From an uncultured Enterobacterales bacterium (GTDB lineage: Bacteria > Pseudomonadota > Gammaproteobacteria > Enterobacterales > Enterobacteriaceae), in contig CAMLBO010000038.1 of assembly GCA_946478305.1 (NCBI GenBank), positions 1 to 41,008 on the forward strand: a stretch of 41,008 bases of DNA, written 5' to 3'. This document shows, in pieces, positions 16,697-27,680 of this stretch. The notes below the pieces were generated by a model, which was given only the letters and a program-made list of their open reading frames with translations, was not told where the DNA came from and ran no database searches. The translations under genes and the position numbers were made by a program. How positions within the stretch are numbered: the stretch's first letter is position 1; each line of letters starts with the position of its first letter.

Positions 16697-17800
16697 ATGC
16701 AACGTACTATTCCTCCATTCCGTGCTGATGTCGTTGGCAGTCTTTTGCGCCCCGCAGCGATCAAACAAGCCCGTAAGCAATTTCAGGCGGGTGAGATTGA
16801 TGCAGGCCAGTTGCGGGCGATTGAGGATAATGAGATTCGCCGTGTCGTTGAGCTGCAACGGGAAGCCGGTTTGCAAGTGGTTACTGACGGTGAGTTCCGC
16901 CGGGCGTGGTGGCATTTCGATTTCTTCGAAGGGCTGGATGGCGTGGAAGGTTACGATGCGGTTCAGGGGATTCAGTTCAACGGCGTACAGACCAAAGCGC
17001 GCAGCATTAAGGTCACCGGCAAACTGGGCTTCAGTAACCACCCGATGCTGGAGGATTTCCGCTTTCTGAAAAGCATCAGCGGTTCCGCTACGCCGAAAAT
17101 GACGATCCCGAGCCCAAGCGTGATGCATTTCCGCGGTGGCCGTGATGCCATCAGCAAAGAGATTTACCCGGATCTGAAAACCTACTTTGACGATTTGGCG
17201 CAGGTGTACCGTGACGCGATCAACGCGTTCTACGATGCTGGCTGCCGTTATCTGCAACTCGACGATACCGTCTGGGCTTACCTGTGCTCTGAAGATCAGA
17301 AGAAGCAAATCCGCGAACGGGGTGATTCACCTGAAGAGTTAGCACGCACTTACGCCGATGTGCTGAACAAAGCCATCACCGGTAAACCGGACGATCTGGT
17401 GATTGGTTTGCACGTCTGTCGCGGCAACTTCCGGTCGACCTGGATCTCTGAAGGCGGGTATGAGCCGGTGGCAGAAATTCTGTTCGGCGGCGTTAATATC
17501 GATGCTTTCTTCCTGGAATATGACAACGAACGTTCCGGTGGATTCGAGCCTTTACGTTTTATGAAGCCGGGCCATCAGCAGGCTGTGCTGGGGTTAATCA
17601 CCACCAAATCAGGTGAACTGGAGTTGGCGAAAACCGTGGAGAGCCGTCTGGCAGAAGCCGCCGAATTCCTTGATATTAACCAGATTTGCCTGAGCCCACA
17701 GTGCGGTTTTGCCTCAACGGAAGAGGGTAACAGCCTGACCGAGGAGGAGCAGTGGGAAAAACTGAAACTGGTCGTGGATATTGCAGCCCGCATCTGGTGA
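16697..17800 (+). CDS. MetE-like cobalamin-independent methionine synthase (catalytic domain only)
   Basis: A 367-residue protein corresponding to the C-terminal, catalytic barrel of MetE (full MetE has about 750 residues), like the YxjG/YxjH group. MetE transfers a methyl group from methyltetrahydrofolate to homocysteine. The zinc ligands are present: H239 and C241 in GLHVCRGN, E274 in FFLEYDNE, C336 in SPQCGFAS. The folate-site acid is in YLQLDDTVWAYLC. As the N-terminal domain is missing, the methyl donor may differ from that of MetE, for example monoglutamyl folate or another methyl compound. The start at ATG 16697 follows AGGAG. MetR and MetJ-like sites upstream tie it to methionine control. 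E. coli lacks it here. Confidence 0.85.
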   Translation: MQRTIPPFRADVVGSLLRPAAIKQARKQFQAGEIDAGQLRAIEDNEIRRVVELQREAGLQVVTDGEFRRAWWHFDFFEGLDGVEGYDAVQGIQFNGVQTKARSIKVTGKLGFSNHPMLEDFRFLKSISGSATPKMTIPSPSVMHFRGGRDAISKEIYPDLKTYFDDLAQVYRDAINAFYDAGCRYLQLDDTVWAYLCSEDQKKQIRERGDSPEELARTYADVLNKAITGKPDDLVIGLHVCRGNFRSTWISEGGYEPVAEILFGGVNIDAFFLEYDNERSGGFEPLRFMKPGHQQAVLGLITTKSGELELAKTVESRLAEAAEFLDINQICLSPQCGFASTEEGNSLTEEEQWEKLKLVVDIAARIW

Positions 17801-17844
17801 GCTGAAAAATCAGTAGTTTAACCTCTCGTTAACACTTTATAAAC

Positions 17845-17886
17845 GTGCGTGAAATGACCAACATCTGGTGGTTTCACGCACTTTTA
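17845..17886 (+). terminator. Rho-independent terminator after the MetE-like gene
   Basis: GTGCGTGAAA (17845-17854) pairs perfectly with TTTCACGCAC (17872-17881). A second short stem, ACCA/TGGT, sits inside the loop, and TTTT follows. Confidence 0.85.
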
Positions 17887-18244
17887 ATGTCAAACGCGCA
17901 TATCTTGTGCTTCGATTGCTTATAAATCATACATATCATGTGATGCGTTTTAACGCTTATTTAGTGGTATTTACTACTTTATCGTAATTATCTGGTTTAA
18001 GACTCTGCTTTTTGGATCTCGACTTGCCTTTCCGCACTATAAACGTTTACCTTAGCCCCCGCTGTCGCTCGATATTCCCTGTATAACAACATCTTTATCT
18101 GCATATCATCCAGCGTTTATAAGCTCCTTTCTGCCCTCACATTGATGTTAACGATCGCGTATCGCGGCGTTACCTCATGTCGAAAGAGCAGGGTGCCAGC
18201 AACGGTCACTTTTATTCATTTGAACAGGCAACACGACACCAATC
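17887..18244 (+). promoter_or_regulatory. Long C-rich leader/promoter region of brnQ
   Basis: A 358-base stretch without a credible gene. From 18001 to 18140 I count 45 C and 19 G, a C-over-G bias typical of Rho utilisation sites in untranslated leaders. The last 16 bases before the brnQ ATG are rich in C and A (CAACACGACACC) and contain no good Shine-Dalgarno sequence. I found no leader peptide with runs of Leu, Ile or Val codons and no riboswitch I can name. The promoter was not located with confidence. Confidence 0.4.
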
Positions 18245-19564
18245 ATGAGTACTCGTTTAGCAAGCAAAGATATTCTGGCGCTGGGTTTTATGACCTTCGC
18301 CTTATTCGTCGGTGCCGGGAATATTATTTTCCCACCGATGGTCGGTTTACAGGCTGGGCATGAAGTCTGGTGGGCAGCTGCCGGCTTTATGGTGACGGCG
18401 GTGGGGCTCCCTGTCATGACGGTGATCGCGCTGGCGCGCGTCGGTGGCGGTGTTGACGCCCTGAGCACACCAATTGGCCGTGCTGCCGGTATACTGCTGG
18501 CCACGGTTTGCTACCTTGCTGTTGGCCCGCTGTTTGCTACGCCACGTACTGCAACGGTCTCTTTTGAAGTGGGTATTGCTCCTCTCACCGGCGACGGCCC
18601 GCTTCCACTGTTCATCTATAGCGTGAGCTACTTTGCGCTGGTGATTGGCATCTCCCTTTACCCCGGGAAACTGCTGGATACCGTCGGTCACTTCCTTGCG
18701 CCATTGAAAATCGTGGCGTTGGGTGTGCTGGGTATTGCCGCCGTGTTGTGGCCTGCGGGTCAAAGCATTCCGGCGACCGAAACCTATCAGGCTGTACCAT
18801 TCTCCACCGGTTTCGTGAATGGCTATCTGACTATGGATACGCTGGGTGCCATGGTCTTTGGTATTGTCATTGTGAATGCAGCGCGTTCACGCGGCGTAAC
18901 GGATGCAAAATTGCTGACTCGTTACACTGTTTTGGCAGGTTTGATTGCCGGTGTGGGCTTGATGCTGGTCTACCTGAGCCTGTTTAAACTCGGTGAAAAC
19001 AGTGCCTCTTTGGTACCGGATGCGACTAATGGTGCAGTGATCCTGCATGCTTATGTCGCGCATACCTTCGGTGGTGTCGGCAGCTTCTTCCTGGCCGCAC
19101 TGATTTTCGTTGCCTGCATGGTGACGGCGGTGGGCCTGACCTGTGCCTGTGCTGAGTTCTTTGCGCAATATCTGCCGCTCTCTTATAAGACGCTGGTATT
19201 TATTCTGGGTCTGTTCTCAATGTTGGTGTCGAACCTTGGGCTGAGCCATCTGATTCAGATCTCCATTCCGGTACTGACCGCAATTTACCCTCCGTGTATT
19301 GCGCTGGTGGTACTGAGCTTCACACTGCGCTGGTGGAATAGTACCACCCGTATTGTTGCACCTGTGATGCTGGTCAGCTTCTTATTCGGCGTTATTGATG
19401 GCATTAAAGCGTCTGCCCTGGCAGACCTTATGCCAGCCTGGACTTCTCATCTGCCGCTTGCAGCGCAGGGTTTGGCATGGTTGCCGCCTTCGCTGGTGAT
19501 GCTGGTTCTGGTCGGTATTTATGACAAAATCAGTGGTCCGCGTAGCGTGACGGCTCATCAGTGA
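18245..19564 (+). CDS. brnQ: Branched-chain amino acid:cation symporter BrnQ
   Basis: A 439-residue inner-membrane protein, as long as E. coli BrnQ, with about 12 membrane segments. It takes up leucine, isoleucine and valine by cation symport (LIVCS family). Family motifs near the N terminus are [20 protein letters not shown] and [10 protein letters not shown], and [17 protein letters not shown] follows at about residues 97-113. The ATG at 18245 aligns with the family start ([15 protein letters not shown]). Its ribosome-binding site is poor, which fits post-transcriptional control. proY follows after a terminator, as in E. coli. Confidence 0.96.
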   Translation: MSTRLASKDILALGFMTFALFVGAGNIIFPPMVGLQAGHEVWWAAAGFMVTAVGLPVMTVIALARVGGGVDALSTPIGRAAGILLATVCYLAVGPLFATPRTATVSFEVGIAPLTGDGPLPLFIYSVSYFALVIGISLYPGKLLDTVGHFLAPLKIVALGVLGIAAVLWPAGQSIPATETYQAVPFSTGFVNGYLTMDTLGAMVFGIVIVNAARSRGVTDAKLLTRYTVLAGLIAGVGLMLVYLSLFKLGENSASLVPDATNGAVILHAYVAHTFGGVGSFFLAALIFVACMVTAVGLTCACAEFFAQYLPLSYKTLVFILGLFSMLVSNLGLSHLIQISIPVLTAIYPPCIALVVLSFTLRWWNSTTRIVAPVMLVSFLFGVIDGIKASALADLMPAWTSHLPLAAQGLAWLPPSLVMLVLVGIYDKISGPRSVTAHQ

Positions 19565-19624
19565 TCGGTATTGATGGTTCACGCGACTGATGTTTAGATC
19601 GTATAATTGATTTTCGCCAAACAG

Positions 19625-19651
19625 GCCACGGGATCCCTTCCGTGGCTTTTT
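19625..19651 (+). terminator. Rho-independent terminator after brnQ
   Basis: GCCACGG (19625-19631) pairs with CCGTGGC (19640-19646), followed by T5. It separates brnQ from proY. Confidence 0.85.
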
Positions 19652-19711
19652 CATTGGTTTGAGTAAAGCCTCTCATCAGTTTTGATGAAAACAGGAATTG
19701 GATTAATTCAC

Positions 19712-21136
19712 ATGCAGCAATCAGTTGAGCAACCGTCTGTTGAGAAAGAGCCGCCTGCGACTAAGCTTAAGCGCGGTCTGACTACCCGGCATATCCGTTT
19801 TATGGCCCTCGGATCGGCCATTGGCACCGGGCTGTTTTACGGTTCGGCCGAAGCGATCAAAATGGCCGGTCCCAGCGTGCTGCTGGCTTATCTGATCGGC
19901 GGGATTATCGCATTCATTATTATGCGAGCCCTTGGCGAGATGTCTGTTAACAACCCACAGAGCGGTTCTTTCTCGCGTTATGCACAGGATTATCTCGGAC
20001 CAATGGCCGGATATATCACTGGCTGGACCTACTGTTTTGAAATCCTGATCGTAGCAATTGCTGATGTGACGGCGTTCGGCATTTATATGGGCGTCTGGTT
20101 CCCTGATGTACCCCAGTGGACCTGGGTGCTCAGCGTGGTGCTGATTATCGGCGCAATTAATCTGGTGAGCGTTAAGGTCTTTGGCGAGCTGGAGTTCTGG
20201 TTCTCCTTCTTCAAAGTCTTCACCATTATCATCATGATTGTGGCGGGCTTTGGTATTATCTTCTGGGGTATCGGCAACGGTGGGCAGGCAACGGGTATCC
20301 ACAATCTGTGGAGCCACGGCGGGTTCTTCAGCCAGGGGATCATGGGGACTATCTTATCTCTGCAACTGGTGATGTTTGCCTACGGGGGCATTGAAATCAT
20401 TGGCATTACGGCCGGTGAGGCAGAAGACCCTAAGAAATCAATCCCTAAAGCGATTAACTCCGTTCCGCTGCGTATCTTGGTGTTCTACGTAGGTACGCTG
20501 TTTGTCATTATGTCGATTTTCCCATGGAATCAGGTGGGCACTCAGGGTAGTCCATTCGTACTGACATTCCAGCATATGGGCATTACCGCGGCGGCCGGTA
20601 TTCTGAATTTCGTGGTGATCACCGCCTCCCTTTCTGCCATTAATAGCGACGTGTTCGGCGTTGGCCGCATGCTGCATGGCATGGCGAAACAGGGACAGGC
20701 ACCTAAAATGTTCAGTAAGGTTTCGCGTCTGGGTACACCGTGGGTCACGGTTCTGGTGATGATGGCGGCGCTGTTGGTGGCGGTTTACCTCAACTACATC
20801 ATGCCGGCCAGCGTGTTCCTGGTCATCGCTTCACTGGCGACCTTCGCGACCGTCTGGGTATGGATTATGATCTTGTTCTCGCAGATCGCTTTTCGCCGCA
20901 AGCTGAGTAAACAGCAGGTTAAAGAGCTGGAGTTTCCACTGCGTGGCGGGATTTACACCTCGGTATTTGGCATTATTTTCCTGTTCTTCATCATTGGTCT
21001 GATTGGTTACTTCCCAACCACCCGCGTTTCGCTGTATGTCGGTCTGGTATGGGTAGCAGTACTGTTGGTGGGTTATGCGTTCAAGCTGCGTAATGACCGA
21101 AAGAAAGAAGCGTTGACGGCGGGGAACCAAAGCTAA
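19712..21136 (+). CDS. proY: Proline-specific/aromatic-type amino acid permease ProY
   Basis: A 474-residue inner-membrane permease of the amino acid transporter family (APC superfamily), with 12 membrane segments. It closely resembles E. coli ProY (457 residues), described as a cryptic proline transporter. Signatures are [21 protein letters not shown] at the start of the first helix and [24 protein letters not shown] in the middle. Three starts are possible (TTG 19682, ATG 19685, ATG 19712). I prefer 19712, which has a GGA 10 bases upstream and leaves a 22-residue cytoplasmic tail before KLKRGL; E. coli's tail is much shorter. A bidirectional terminator separates it from the convergent ggt. 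Confidence 0.93.
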   Translation: MQQSVEQPSVEKEPPATKLKRGLTTRHIRFMALGSAIGTGLFYGSAEAIKMAGPSVLLAYLIGGIIAFIIMRALGEMSVNNPQSGSFSRYAQDYLGPMAGYITGWTYCFEILIVAIADVTAFGIYMGVWFPDVPQWTWVLSVVLIIGAINLVSVKVFGELEFWFSFFKVFTIIIMIVAGFGIIFWGIGNGGQATGIHNLWSHGGFFSQGIMGTILSLQLVMFAYGGIEIIGITAGEAEDPKKSIPKAINSVPLRILVFYVGTLFVIMSIFPWNQVGTQGSPFVLTFQHMGITAAAGILNFVVITASLSAINSDVFGVGRMLHGMAKQGQAPKMFSKVSRLGTPWVTVLVMMAALLVAVYLNYIMPASVFLVIASLATFATVWVWIMILFSQIAFRRKLSKQQVKELEFPLRGGIYTSVFGIIFLFFIIGLIGYFPTTRVSLYVGLVWVAVLLVGYAFKLRNDRKKEALTAGNQS

Positions 21137-21157
21137 GTAAACGCTCACATTAAGATG

Positions 21158-21199
21158 AAAAAAAGCCCCTGATATCTTCATGATATCGGGGGCTTTTTT
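21158..21199. terminator. Bidirectional terminator between proY and ggt
   Basis: AAAAGCCCCTGATATC (21161-21176) pairs with GATATCGGGGGCTTTT (21182-21197) over 16 bp with one G-U pair. A-rich and T-rich flanks let it serve both proY (plus) and ggt (minus). Confidence 0.92.
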
Positions 21200-21271
21200 A
21201 CAGAGTTTATTACCCGAATCTTTCTCACTGTATCAAGGCAACCAATGCCGAGACAGCGTGAAGGATGAAAG

Positions 21272-23035
21272 CTAATAGCCGATGGCGGCACCCGCCGGTC
21301 GCCGCACATCATTCGCGCCATACAGATAGCCTTCACGCACTTTGCCCGATACCGCCGAGTCATTACCTGAAGTGGCCGACGTCACGCCCGCAGCGCCCGG
21401 TAACCCCACCAGAATCAGCTCTGCCGCGCCCCACGGAGTTTGCTCAACCATCTTGTAGCCCATCTTCGCCAGAATATTCAGGCTGTCCTGTGAAACGCCG
21501 CGCTGCTCGTAATACACTTCGTCCGGTAGCCACTGATGGTGAATTCGTGGTGCATTGACGGCTTCCTGCGGTGGCATGCCGTAATCAATGACGTTAATCG
21601 CGGTTTGCAGCGTAATCGTGATGATGCGTGAGCCACCCGGCGAGCCGAGAACCATAAAGATCTTGCCATCTTTGGTCACTAAACTCGGGCTCATTGACGA
21701 TAGTGGGCGCTTACCGGGGGCAATAGAGTTTTTAATGCCCTGCACCAGGCCAAAGAGGTTTTTTTCACCGACTTTTACCGTGAAATCGTCCATTTCGTCA
21801 TTGAGGAAAAAACCCGTGCCAGGGGCGATGACCACAGAGCCAAAGAGGCCGTTGATGGTGTAGGTGGTGGAGACGGCGTTACCCATTTTGTCGACGATGG
21901 AATAATGCGTCGTTTCTGGTTTTTCGTGCGGCTCCATGCCGGGCTGGACCTGGGTTGAGGGTGTGGCTTTATCCGCTTCGATTTTTTTACGAATTTCTTC
22001 GGCGTAGCTTTTGCTGACCAAGCGGTCGATCGGGTTTTTCACGAACTCTGGATCGCCGAGATAAGTATTACGGTCCATGTACGCGTGGCGCATGGCTTCG
22101 GTCAACGTGTGAACCGAGGTTGCCGAGTTAAAGCCCATGCTTTTTAGATCATAGCCTTCGATGATATTGAGGATTTCACACATCGTCACGCCGCCGGAGC
22201 TTGGCGGTGGTGCGGAAACGAATTTGTAGCCGCGGTAGCTACAGGTAATTGGGGCGTCCTCGGTGACCTTGTAGTTTGCGAAATCGGCAGCTGTCAGAAT
22301 ACCTCCGCCTTTTTTCGCCGCTTCTTCGACTGCAGCCGGAATTTTGCCTTTATAGAAAGCATCCGGCCCGTGTTGGGAAATTGATTCGAGCGTGTTGGCT
22401 AAATCGGTTTGCACCAGTTTGTCACCTGGCTGCAGGGCAGTGCCATCTTTGCGCAGGAATATGCGTGCAGCTTCCGGATCTTCTTTGAAGCGAGTGACCT
22501 TGGTATCGAGAATGTCGGTATCCGCGCGCGTCAGCACAAAACCTTCGCGAGCCAGTTTGATCGCGGGTGCCATTACCTGTTCACGTGTCAGTGTGCCGTA
22601 TTCTTTCTGCACGGTATCCATTCCCAGCACCGTGCCCGGTACGCCAGCAGCCAGATAGCCATACAGGCTGGCGTCTTTCTTCACTTTGCCGTCGGCATCG
22701 AGATACATGTCGGCGCTGGCCGCTGCGGGGGCAGTTTCACGGAAGTTGATGAAGGTGTCTTTGCCGTTGGCCAGATGCACCGTCATAAAGCCACCACCAC
22801 CGATATTGCCGCAACATGGATTGACGACGGCCTGTGCATAGCCGACAGCGACGGCGGCATCGATGGCGTTGCCGCCCATTTTCAGGATATCAACGCCGAC
22901 CTGTGATGCCAGATACTGTGGGGTCACGACCATACCTTTTTGGGCTTCTACCGCCGGGCTGGATGCGGCATACAGCGGGGTGCTGGAGAGCATAGCCAGT
23001 GCGATAAGCGATTTTTTCCATGGAATTACCCACAT
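21272..23035 (-). CDS. ggt: Gamma-glutamyltranspeptidase (glutathione hydrolase) precursor
   Basis: A 587-residue periplasmic Ntn-hydrolase (580 in E. coli) that removes or transfers the gamma-glutamyl group of glutathione. A signal peptide spans about residues 1-23, cleaving after LYA. The precursor cuts itself before the catalytic threonine: here E374/T375 in ETTHYSIVD, giving large and small subunits. Other family sites are GGGGFMTVH, FRETAP, the KRPLSSMSPS motif and LGSPGGSRI in the small subunit. ATG 23035 follows AGGAG. It converges with proY and lies 282 bases from the peroxiredoxin gene. Bases 23036-23263 contain its promoter region but nothing else I can identify. Confidence 0.96.
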   Translation of the reverse strand: MWVIPWKKSLIALAMLSSTPLYAASSPAVEAQKGMVVTPQYLASQVGVDILKMGGNAIDAAVAVGYAQAVVNPCCGNIGGGGFMTVHLANGKDTFINFRETAPAAASADMYLDADGKVKKDASLYGYLAAGVPGTVLGMDTVQKEYGTLTREQVMAPAIKLAREGFVLTRADTDILDTKVTRFKEDPEAARIFLRKDGTALQPGDKLVQTDLANTLESISQHGPDAFYKGKIPAAVEEAAKKGGGILTAADFANYKVTEDAPITCSYRGYKFVSAPPPSSGGVTMCEILNIIEGYDLKSMGFNSATSVHTLTEAMRHAYMDRNTYLGDPEFVKNPIDRLVSKSYAEEIRKKIEADKATPSTQVQPGMEPHEKPETTHYSIVDKMGNAVSTTYTINGLFGSVVIAPGTGFFLNDEMDDFTVKVGEKNLFGLVQGIKNSIAPGKRPLSSMSPSLVTKDGKIFMVLGSPGGSRIITITLQTAINVIDYGMPPQEAVNAPRIHHQWLPDEVYYEQRGVSQDSLNILAKMGYKMVEQTPWGAAELILVGLPGAAGVTSATSGNDSAVSGKVREGYLYGANDVRRPAGAAIGY

Positions 23036-23263
23036 ATAAACTCCTGTTTATTACCCTGTCATTTTGATATCAGAACCTTCAGGCTCTTGTGTGACAACGC
23101 TTTTTTGATGGCGATCGCGTCCATTTCGCCCGGAGGAACTATGCAAGGTACGCGCCAGTTTTTCAGACATTGCACAGCGGACATCAGGACGTATTGAGAG
23201 TAGCTTCTATTACGGGGAACGGGCAGAGATTTGTTACGAATATGTGAAGATGTAGGTGGGGGC

Positions 23264-23293
23264 AAAAAAAAACGGCCAGCGAGGCTGACCGTT
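23264..23293 (-). terminator. Rho-independent terminator after the peroxiredoxin gene
   Basis: On the minus strand AACGGTCAGC pairs with GCTGGCCGTT around CTC (one G-U pair) and runs into nine T (plus-strand A run 23264-23272). It isolates the peroxiredoxin gene from ggt. Confidence 0.92.
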
Positions 23294-23317
23294 ATTGACC
23301 TTAGAATCCGATGAGGA

Positions 23318-23920
23318 TTACAGGTTTGAGGCGTTTTCAGACAGGTATTTAGCTACGCCATCGGGAGATGCGCCCATACCTTTTTTGCCTTTTTCCCACT
23401 GAGCTGGGCACACTTCGCCGTGCTCTTCGTGGAATTGCAGTGCGTCAACCATACGCAGCATTTCGTCGATGTTACGGCCCAGCGGCAGGTCGTTAACAAC
23501 CTGGTGGCGAACCACACCGTCTTTGTCGATCAGGAAAGAGCCGCGCAGTGCAACGCCAGCGTCCGGGTGTTCGATACCGTATGCTTTCTGAATTTCGCGT
23601 TTGATATCAGCAACCATCGCGTACTTAACAGGACCGATGCCGCCTTTCTCAACTGGCGTGTTACGCCATGCGTTGTGAACGAACTCTGAATCGAAGGAAA
23701 CACCGACAACTTCTACGCCACGCTTCTGGAATTCTTCATAACGGTGATCGAAAGCGATCAGCTCAGAAGGACACACAAAGGTGAAGTCCATTGGCCAGAA
23801 GAAAATGACAGTAGGTTTGCCTGCAGTGTGTTTTTTAAAGTTGAAGTTTTCAACAACTTCGCCGCTACCGAGTACTGCTGCTGCGGTGAAATCAGGGGCT
23901 GGACGAGTTACCAGGACCAT
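23318..23920 (-). CDS. Typical 2-Cys peroxiredoxin (AhpC/TSA, Prx1 type)
   Basis: A 200-residue peroxiredoxin that reduces hydrogen peroxide and organic peroxides. The peroxidatic cysteine is C50 in FTFVCPSE and the resolving cysteine C171 in GEVCPAQW. The active-site arginine is probably in VALRGSF. It is closer to the Prx1/peroxiredoxin C type than to E. coli AhpC (187 residues), and no ahpF partner is near, so thioredoxin is the likelier reductant. It carries GGIG (93-96) and a C-terminal YL, close to the GGLG/YF pair of peroxide-sensitive peroxiredoxins. ATG 23920 follows AGGAG. It is monocistronic, with a good -10 (TATACT) upstream. Confidence 0.93.
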   Translation of the reverse strand: MVLVTRPAPDFTAAAVLGSGEVVENFNFKKHTAGKPTVIFFWPMDFTFVCPSELIAFDHRYEEFQKRGVEVVGVSFDSEFVHNAWRNTPVEKGGIGPVKYAMVADIKREIQKAYGIEHPDAGVALRGSFLIDKDGVVRHQVVNDLPLGRNIDEMLRMVDALQFHEEHGEVCPAQWEKGKKGMGASPDGVAKYLSENASNL

Positions 23921-23972
23921 AAGTACTCCTGTTTATAGTAGGTAAGTGAATAGGATGTATAAATCGCTAGCT

Positions 23973-24038
23973 AGTATAGGGTCTGAAGGAAAGCGAATAA
24001 ACCCCATCAGACCAATCAATCAGATAGTATCTGACTAT
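23973..24038 (-). promoter_or_regulatory. Peroxiredoxin promoter with an OxyR-like element
   Basis: On the minus strand TATACT (plus 23973-23978) is a good -10, with no good -35 at the right distance. Upstream lies ATAG-N7-CTAT (24024-24038), the core of one half of the OxyR site, overlapping a second palindrome AGATAGTATCT. Only one of the two expected OxyR half-elements is clear, so OxyR control is tentative. Confidence 0.35.
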
Positions 24039-24129
24039 CGGTTTGCGAGCCAAGTCTCAATCCTGTCTATGATTAACCACCTGAATAGCATGGGTTTGTG
24101 AGGTGGCTCACATTCATAAACGTGAAGTC

Positions 24130-24711
24130 TTACAGCTGACGATTTTTGGCCTGCTGCATCATCTGCGGATAAAATTGCCAGAAAAGTTGCTCAAGGGCGT
24201 CGTAGTTCAGCTCCAGATCGTGAAAGGAGCCTTCCAGCGCACTAAGCTTTGGTCGCCGTGACGCCATACCGGTTAATACATGACTGATAAACGGCAGGGC
24301 AGCGTAGCGTTGCATCCAGCGCTCCGGCCACAGCCAGGCATTCAGGTTTTGAAAACGCTCAGGCATTTCTGGCAACTGTGGTTCAATTTCCTGCTGGCAT
24401 TGGTCGATAAAATCTTCCAGCGAGATCGATGGCACCAGTGTTTCCCAGTGGCGGGAGAGGAAATGATCCCAAACTACGTCGAGGGTAATAGGCGCAACGC
24501 GGCGAAACTCAGAACGAAAATAGCCACGGGCTATTTTCACTTCCGGCAGGCTATCGGTCATGACGTCAACCCGGCGATGCATGCGGATCCCGCTGACAAT
24601 CTCGTCAGAATAAAGGCCGTCAGGATTGCCACGTACGAAGTCTGCCAACAGGTTACCCAGTAGCGAACTGTCGGCCAGTGAGGCCAGATGGAGGTGAGCT
24701 AAAAAATTCAT
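24130..24711 (-). CDS. acpH: Acyl carrier protein phosphodiesterase AcpH
   Basis: A 193-residue enzyme, equal in length to E. coli AcpH, that removes the 4'-phosphopantetheine group from acyl carrier protein. The sequence shows the family N terminus [10 protein letters not shown] and the motif [10 protein letters not shown]; histidines and aspartates such as MHRRVD and the WDHFLSRHW motif belong to the HD-like metal site. I chose ATG 24711 over 24729 on the family N terminus. It is divergent from queA, as in E. coli. Confidence 0.95.
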   Translation of the reverse strand: MNFLAHLHLASLADSSLLGNLLADFVRGNPDGLYSDEIVSGIRMHRRVDVMTDSLPEVKIARGYFRSEFRRVAPITLDVVWDHFLSRHWETLVPSISLEDFIDQCQQEIEPQLPEMPERFQNLNAWLWPERWMQRYAALPFISHVLTGMASRRPKLSALEGSFHDLELNYDALEQLFWQFYPQMMQQAKNRQL

Positions 24712-24846
24712 CCGCCGAGTATAATGCAATAAACATGATTAAGGACATATCTGCAGGCGGCTTAATTACCGCAGAAGCTTGCAGCAAAAGGCCCGTACCA
24801 CTAGACTAAGCCGCCTGTTTTTGTCCGTTAAGTGAAGTGAAAAGCC

Positions 24847-25917
24847 ATGCGCGTTGCCGATTTTTCTTTTGAACTCCCCGAGTCCCTGATTGCCCGCTAT
24901 CCGCAGACCCAGCGCAGCGGCTGTCGTTTGTTGTCGCTGGACGGTCCAACCGGCGAGCTGACCCACGGCATTTTCACCGACCTGCTCGATAAGCTTGAAG
25001 CTGGCGATCTGTTGGTTTTCAACAATACCCGTGTGATCCCGGCCCGTGTTTTCGGCCGTAAAGTCAGCGGCGGTAAAATCGAAGTACTGGTTGAACGCGT
25101 GCTCGATTCTCACCGTATTCTGGCGCACGTGCGGGCATCAAAATCCCCAAAACCGGGCGCTGAGCTGCTGTTAGGTGATAACGAAAATATCAAAGCTACC
25201 ATGGTGGTGCGCCATGACACGCTGTTCGAGCTGCAATTTAATGAAGATCGCGATGTTTTCACTCTTCTGGATGAAATCGGTCACATGCCATTGCCGCCGT
25301 ATATCGACCGCCCGGATGAAGATGCCGATCGTGAGCTCTACCAGACGGTGTACAGCGAACGCCTCGGTGCGGTTGCGGCGCCGACTGCCGGTCTGCATTT
25401 CGACCAGCCGCTGATGGACGCGCTCAAAGAGAAGGGCGTTGAGTTTGCTTTCGTGACGCTGCACGTCGGCGCAGGCACGTTCCAGCCGGTGCGCGTTGAC
25501 ACCATTGAAGAGCACATCATGCACGCCGAGTATGCCGAAGTGCCTCAGGACGTAGTGGATGCGGTGCTGGCTTGTAAAGCGCGGGGTAAACGAGTTATTG
25601 CAGTAGGCACTACCTCAGTACGCTCACTGGAAAGTGCGGCTAAAGCCGCAGAGAATGCGCTGATTGCCCCCTTTTTTGGCGATACTAAGATCTTCATTTA
25701 TCCCGGTTACCATTATCAGGTGATTGACTCTCTGATAACCAATTTCCATCTGCCAGAATCAACGCTGATCATGCTGGTATCCGCGTTTGCGGGCTACAAG
25801 AACACCATGAACGCATACCATCAGGCAGTGGCAGAACAGTACCGTTTCTTTAGTTACGGCGATGCGATGTTCATCAACCGTAACCCGCTGGCTCCGCAGG
25901 AAGTGGTGGGGCAGTAA
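24847..25917 (+). CDS. queA: S-adenosylmethionine:tRNA ribosyltransferase-isomerase QueA
   Basis: A 356-residue enzyme, the same length as in E. coli. It transfers and rearranges the ribose of SAM onto 7-aminomethyl-7-deazaguanine at position 34 of tRNAs for Tyr, His, Asn and Asp, giving epoxyqueuosine. Motifs include [12 protein letters not shown] at the N terminus, [13 protein letters not shown], the AAPTAGLHF segment, [11 protein letters not shown] and [19 protein letters not shown]. It is directly followed by tgt, which installs the preceding base, so the two act in sequence in one operon. Confidence 0.97.
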   Translation: MRVADFSFELPESLIARYPQTQRSGCRLLSLDGPTGELTHGIFTDLLDKLEAGDLLVFNNTRVIPARVFGRKVSGGKIEVLVERVLDSHRILAHVRASKSPKPGAELLLGDNENIKATMVVRHDTLFELQFNEDRDVFTLLDEIGHMPLPPYIDRPDEDADRELYQTVYSERLGAVAAPTAGLHFDQPLMDALKEKGVEFAFVTLHVGAGTFQPVRVDTIEEHIMHAEYAEVPQDVVDAVLACKARGKRVIAVGTTSVRSLESAAKAAENALIAPFFGDTKIFIYPGYHYQVIDSLITNFHLPESTLIMLVSAFAGYKNTMNAYHQAVAEQYRFFSYGDAMFINRNPLAPQEVVGQ

Positions 25918-25931
25918 CAAGCAGTCAGTAA

Positions 25932-27155
<1,224 letters not shown>

Positions 27156-27205
27156 TCCGGAAGCCTTTGGTGGCAACGTTGTGATGTCAGAATTCTGAGA
27201 TCAAA

Positions 27206-27252
27206 CGCCGCCATCAACGATTTACCTGGCGTCGCTATTTTGGCGGCGCTTT
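27206..27252 (+). terminator. Terminator- or attenuator-like hairpin between tgt and yajC
   Basis: CGCCGCCA (27206-27213) pairs with TGGCGGCG (27241-27248) across a long 27-base loop, followed by CTTTT. The long loop and short T run make it at best partial, which would allow yajC-secDF to be read from the upstream genes. Confidence 0.4.
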
Positions 27253-27320
27253 TAAACGAGTCGATTCAACAGAAACAGACGGTGATCGTCATGTTTCATA
27301 ACAACAATGAGGGAATTTAA

Positions 27321-27653
27321 ATGAGTCTTTTCATTTCCGATGCAGTCGCAGCTTCCGGCGCACCGTCACAGGGAAGTCCTTATTCTCTGGTCATCATGCT
27401 GGTGGTATTTGGTCTGATTTTCTATTTCATGATCCTGCGCCCGCAACAGAAACGCTCTAAAGAACACAAAAAACTGATGGATTCCATCGGTAAAGGTGAC
27501 GAAGTGATGACCACCGGTGGTCTGATCGGTCGCGTAAGCAAAGTAGCCGAAACAGGTTATGTTGTGATCGCGCTGAATGACACCACTGAAGTGATGATCA
27601 AGCGTGACTTCGTGGCTGCCGTTCTGCCGAAAGGTACGATGAAGGCTCTTTAA
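27321..27653 (+). CDS. yajC: Sec translocon accessory subunit YajC
   Basis: A 110-residue inner-membrane protein of the SecDF-YajC complex. A single membrane segment lies at about residues 19-39 (YSLVIMLVVFGLIFYFMI), followed by the family motif RPQQKRSKEHKKLM and a small soluble domain with GDEVMTTGGLIGRV. The start follows AATGAGGGAATTTAA. It precedes secD by 27 bases, as in E. coli. Confidence 0.97.
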   Translation: MSLFISDAVAASGAPSQGSPYSLVIMLVVFGLIFYFMILRPQQKRSKEHKKLMDSIGKGDEVMTTGGLIGRVSKVAETGYVVIALNDTTEVMIKRDFVAAVLPKGTMKAL

Positions 27654-27680
27654 TTTTCGATTTTCCCGAAGGGAACTGCC

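Noticed and set aside
17887-17925. A 12-codon leader peptide (MSNAHILCFDCL) for attenuation of brnQ
   Set aside because: It begins in the tail of the preceding terminator, has no ribosome-binding site and no run of branched-chain codons.
23059-23265. A 68-codon minus-strand frame upstream of ggt
   Set aside because: No ribosome-binding site or recognisable domain; it covers the probable ggt promoter region.
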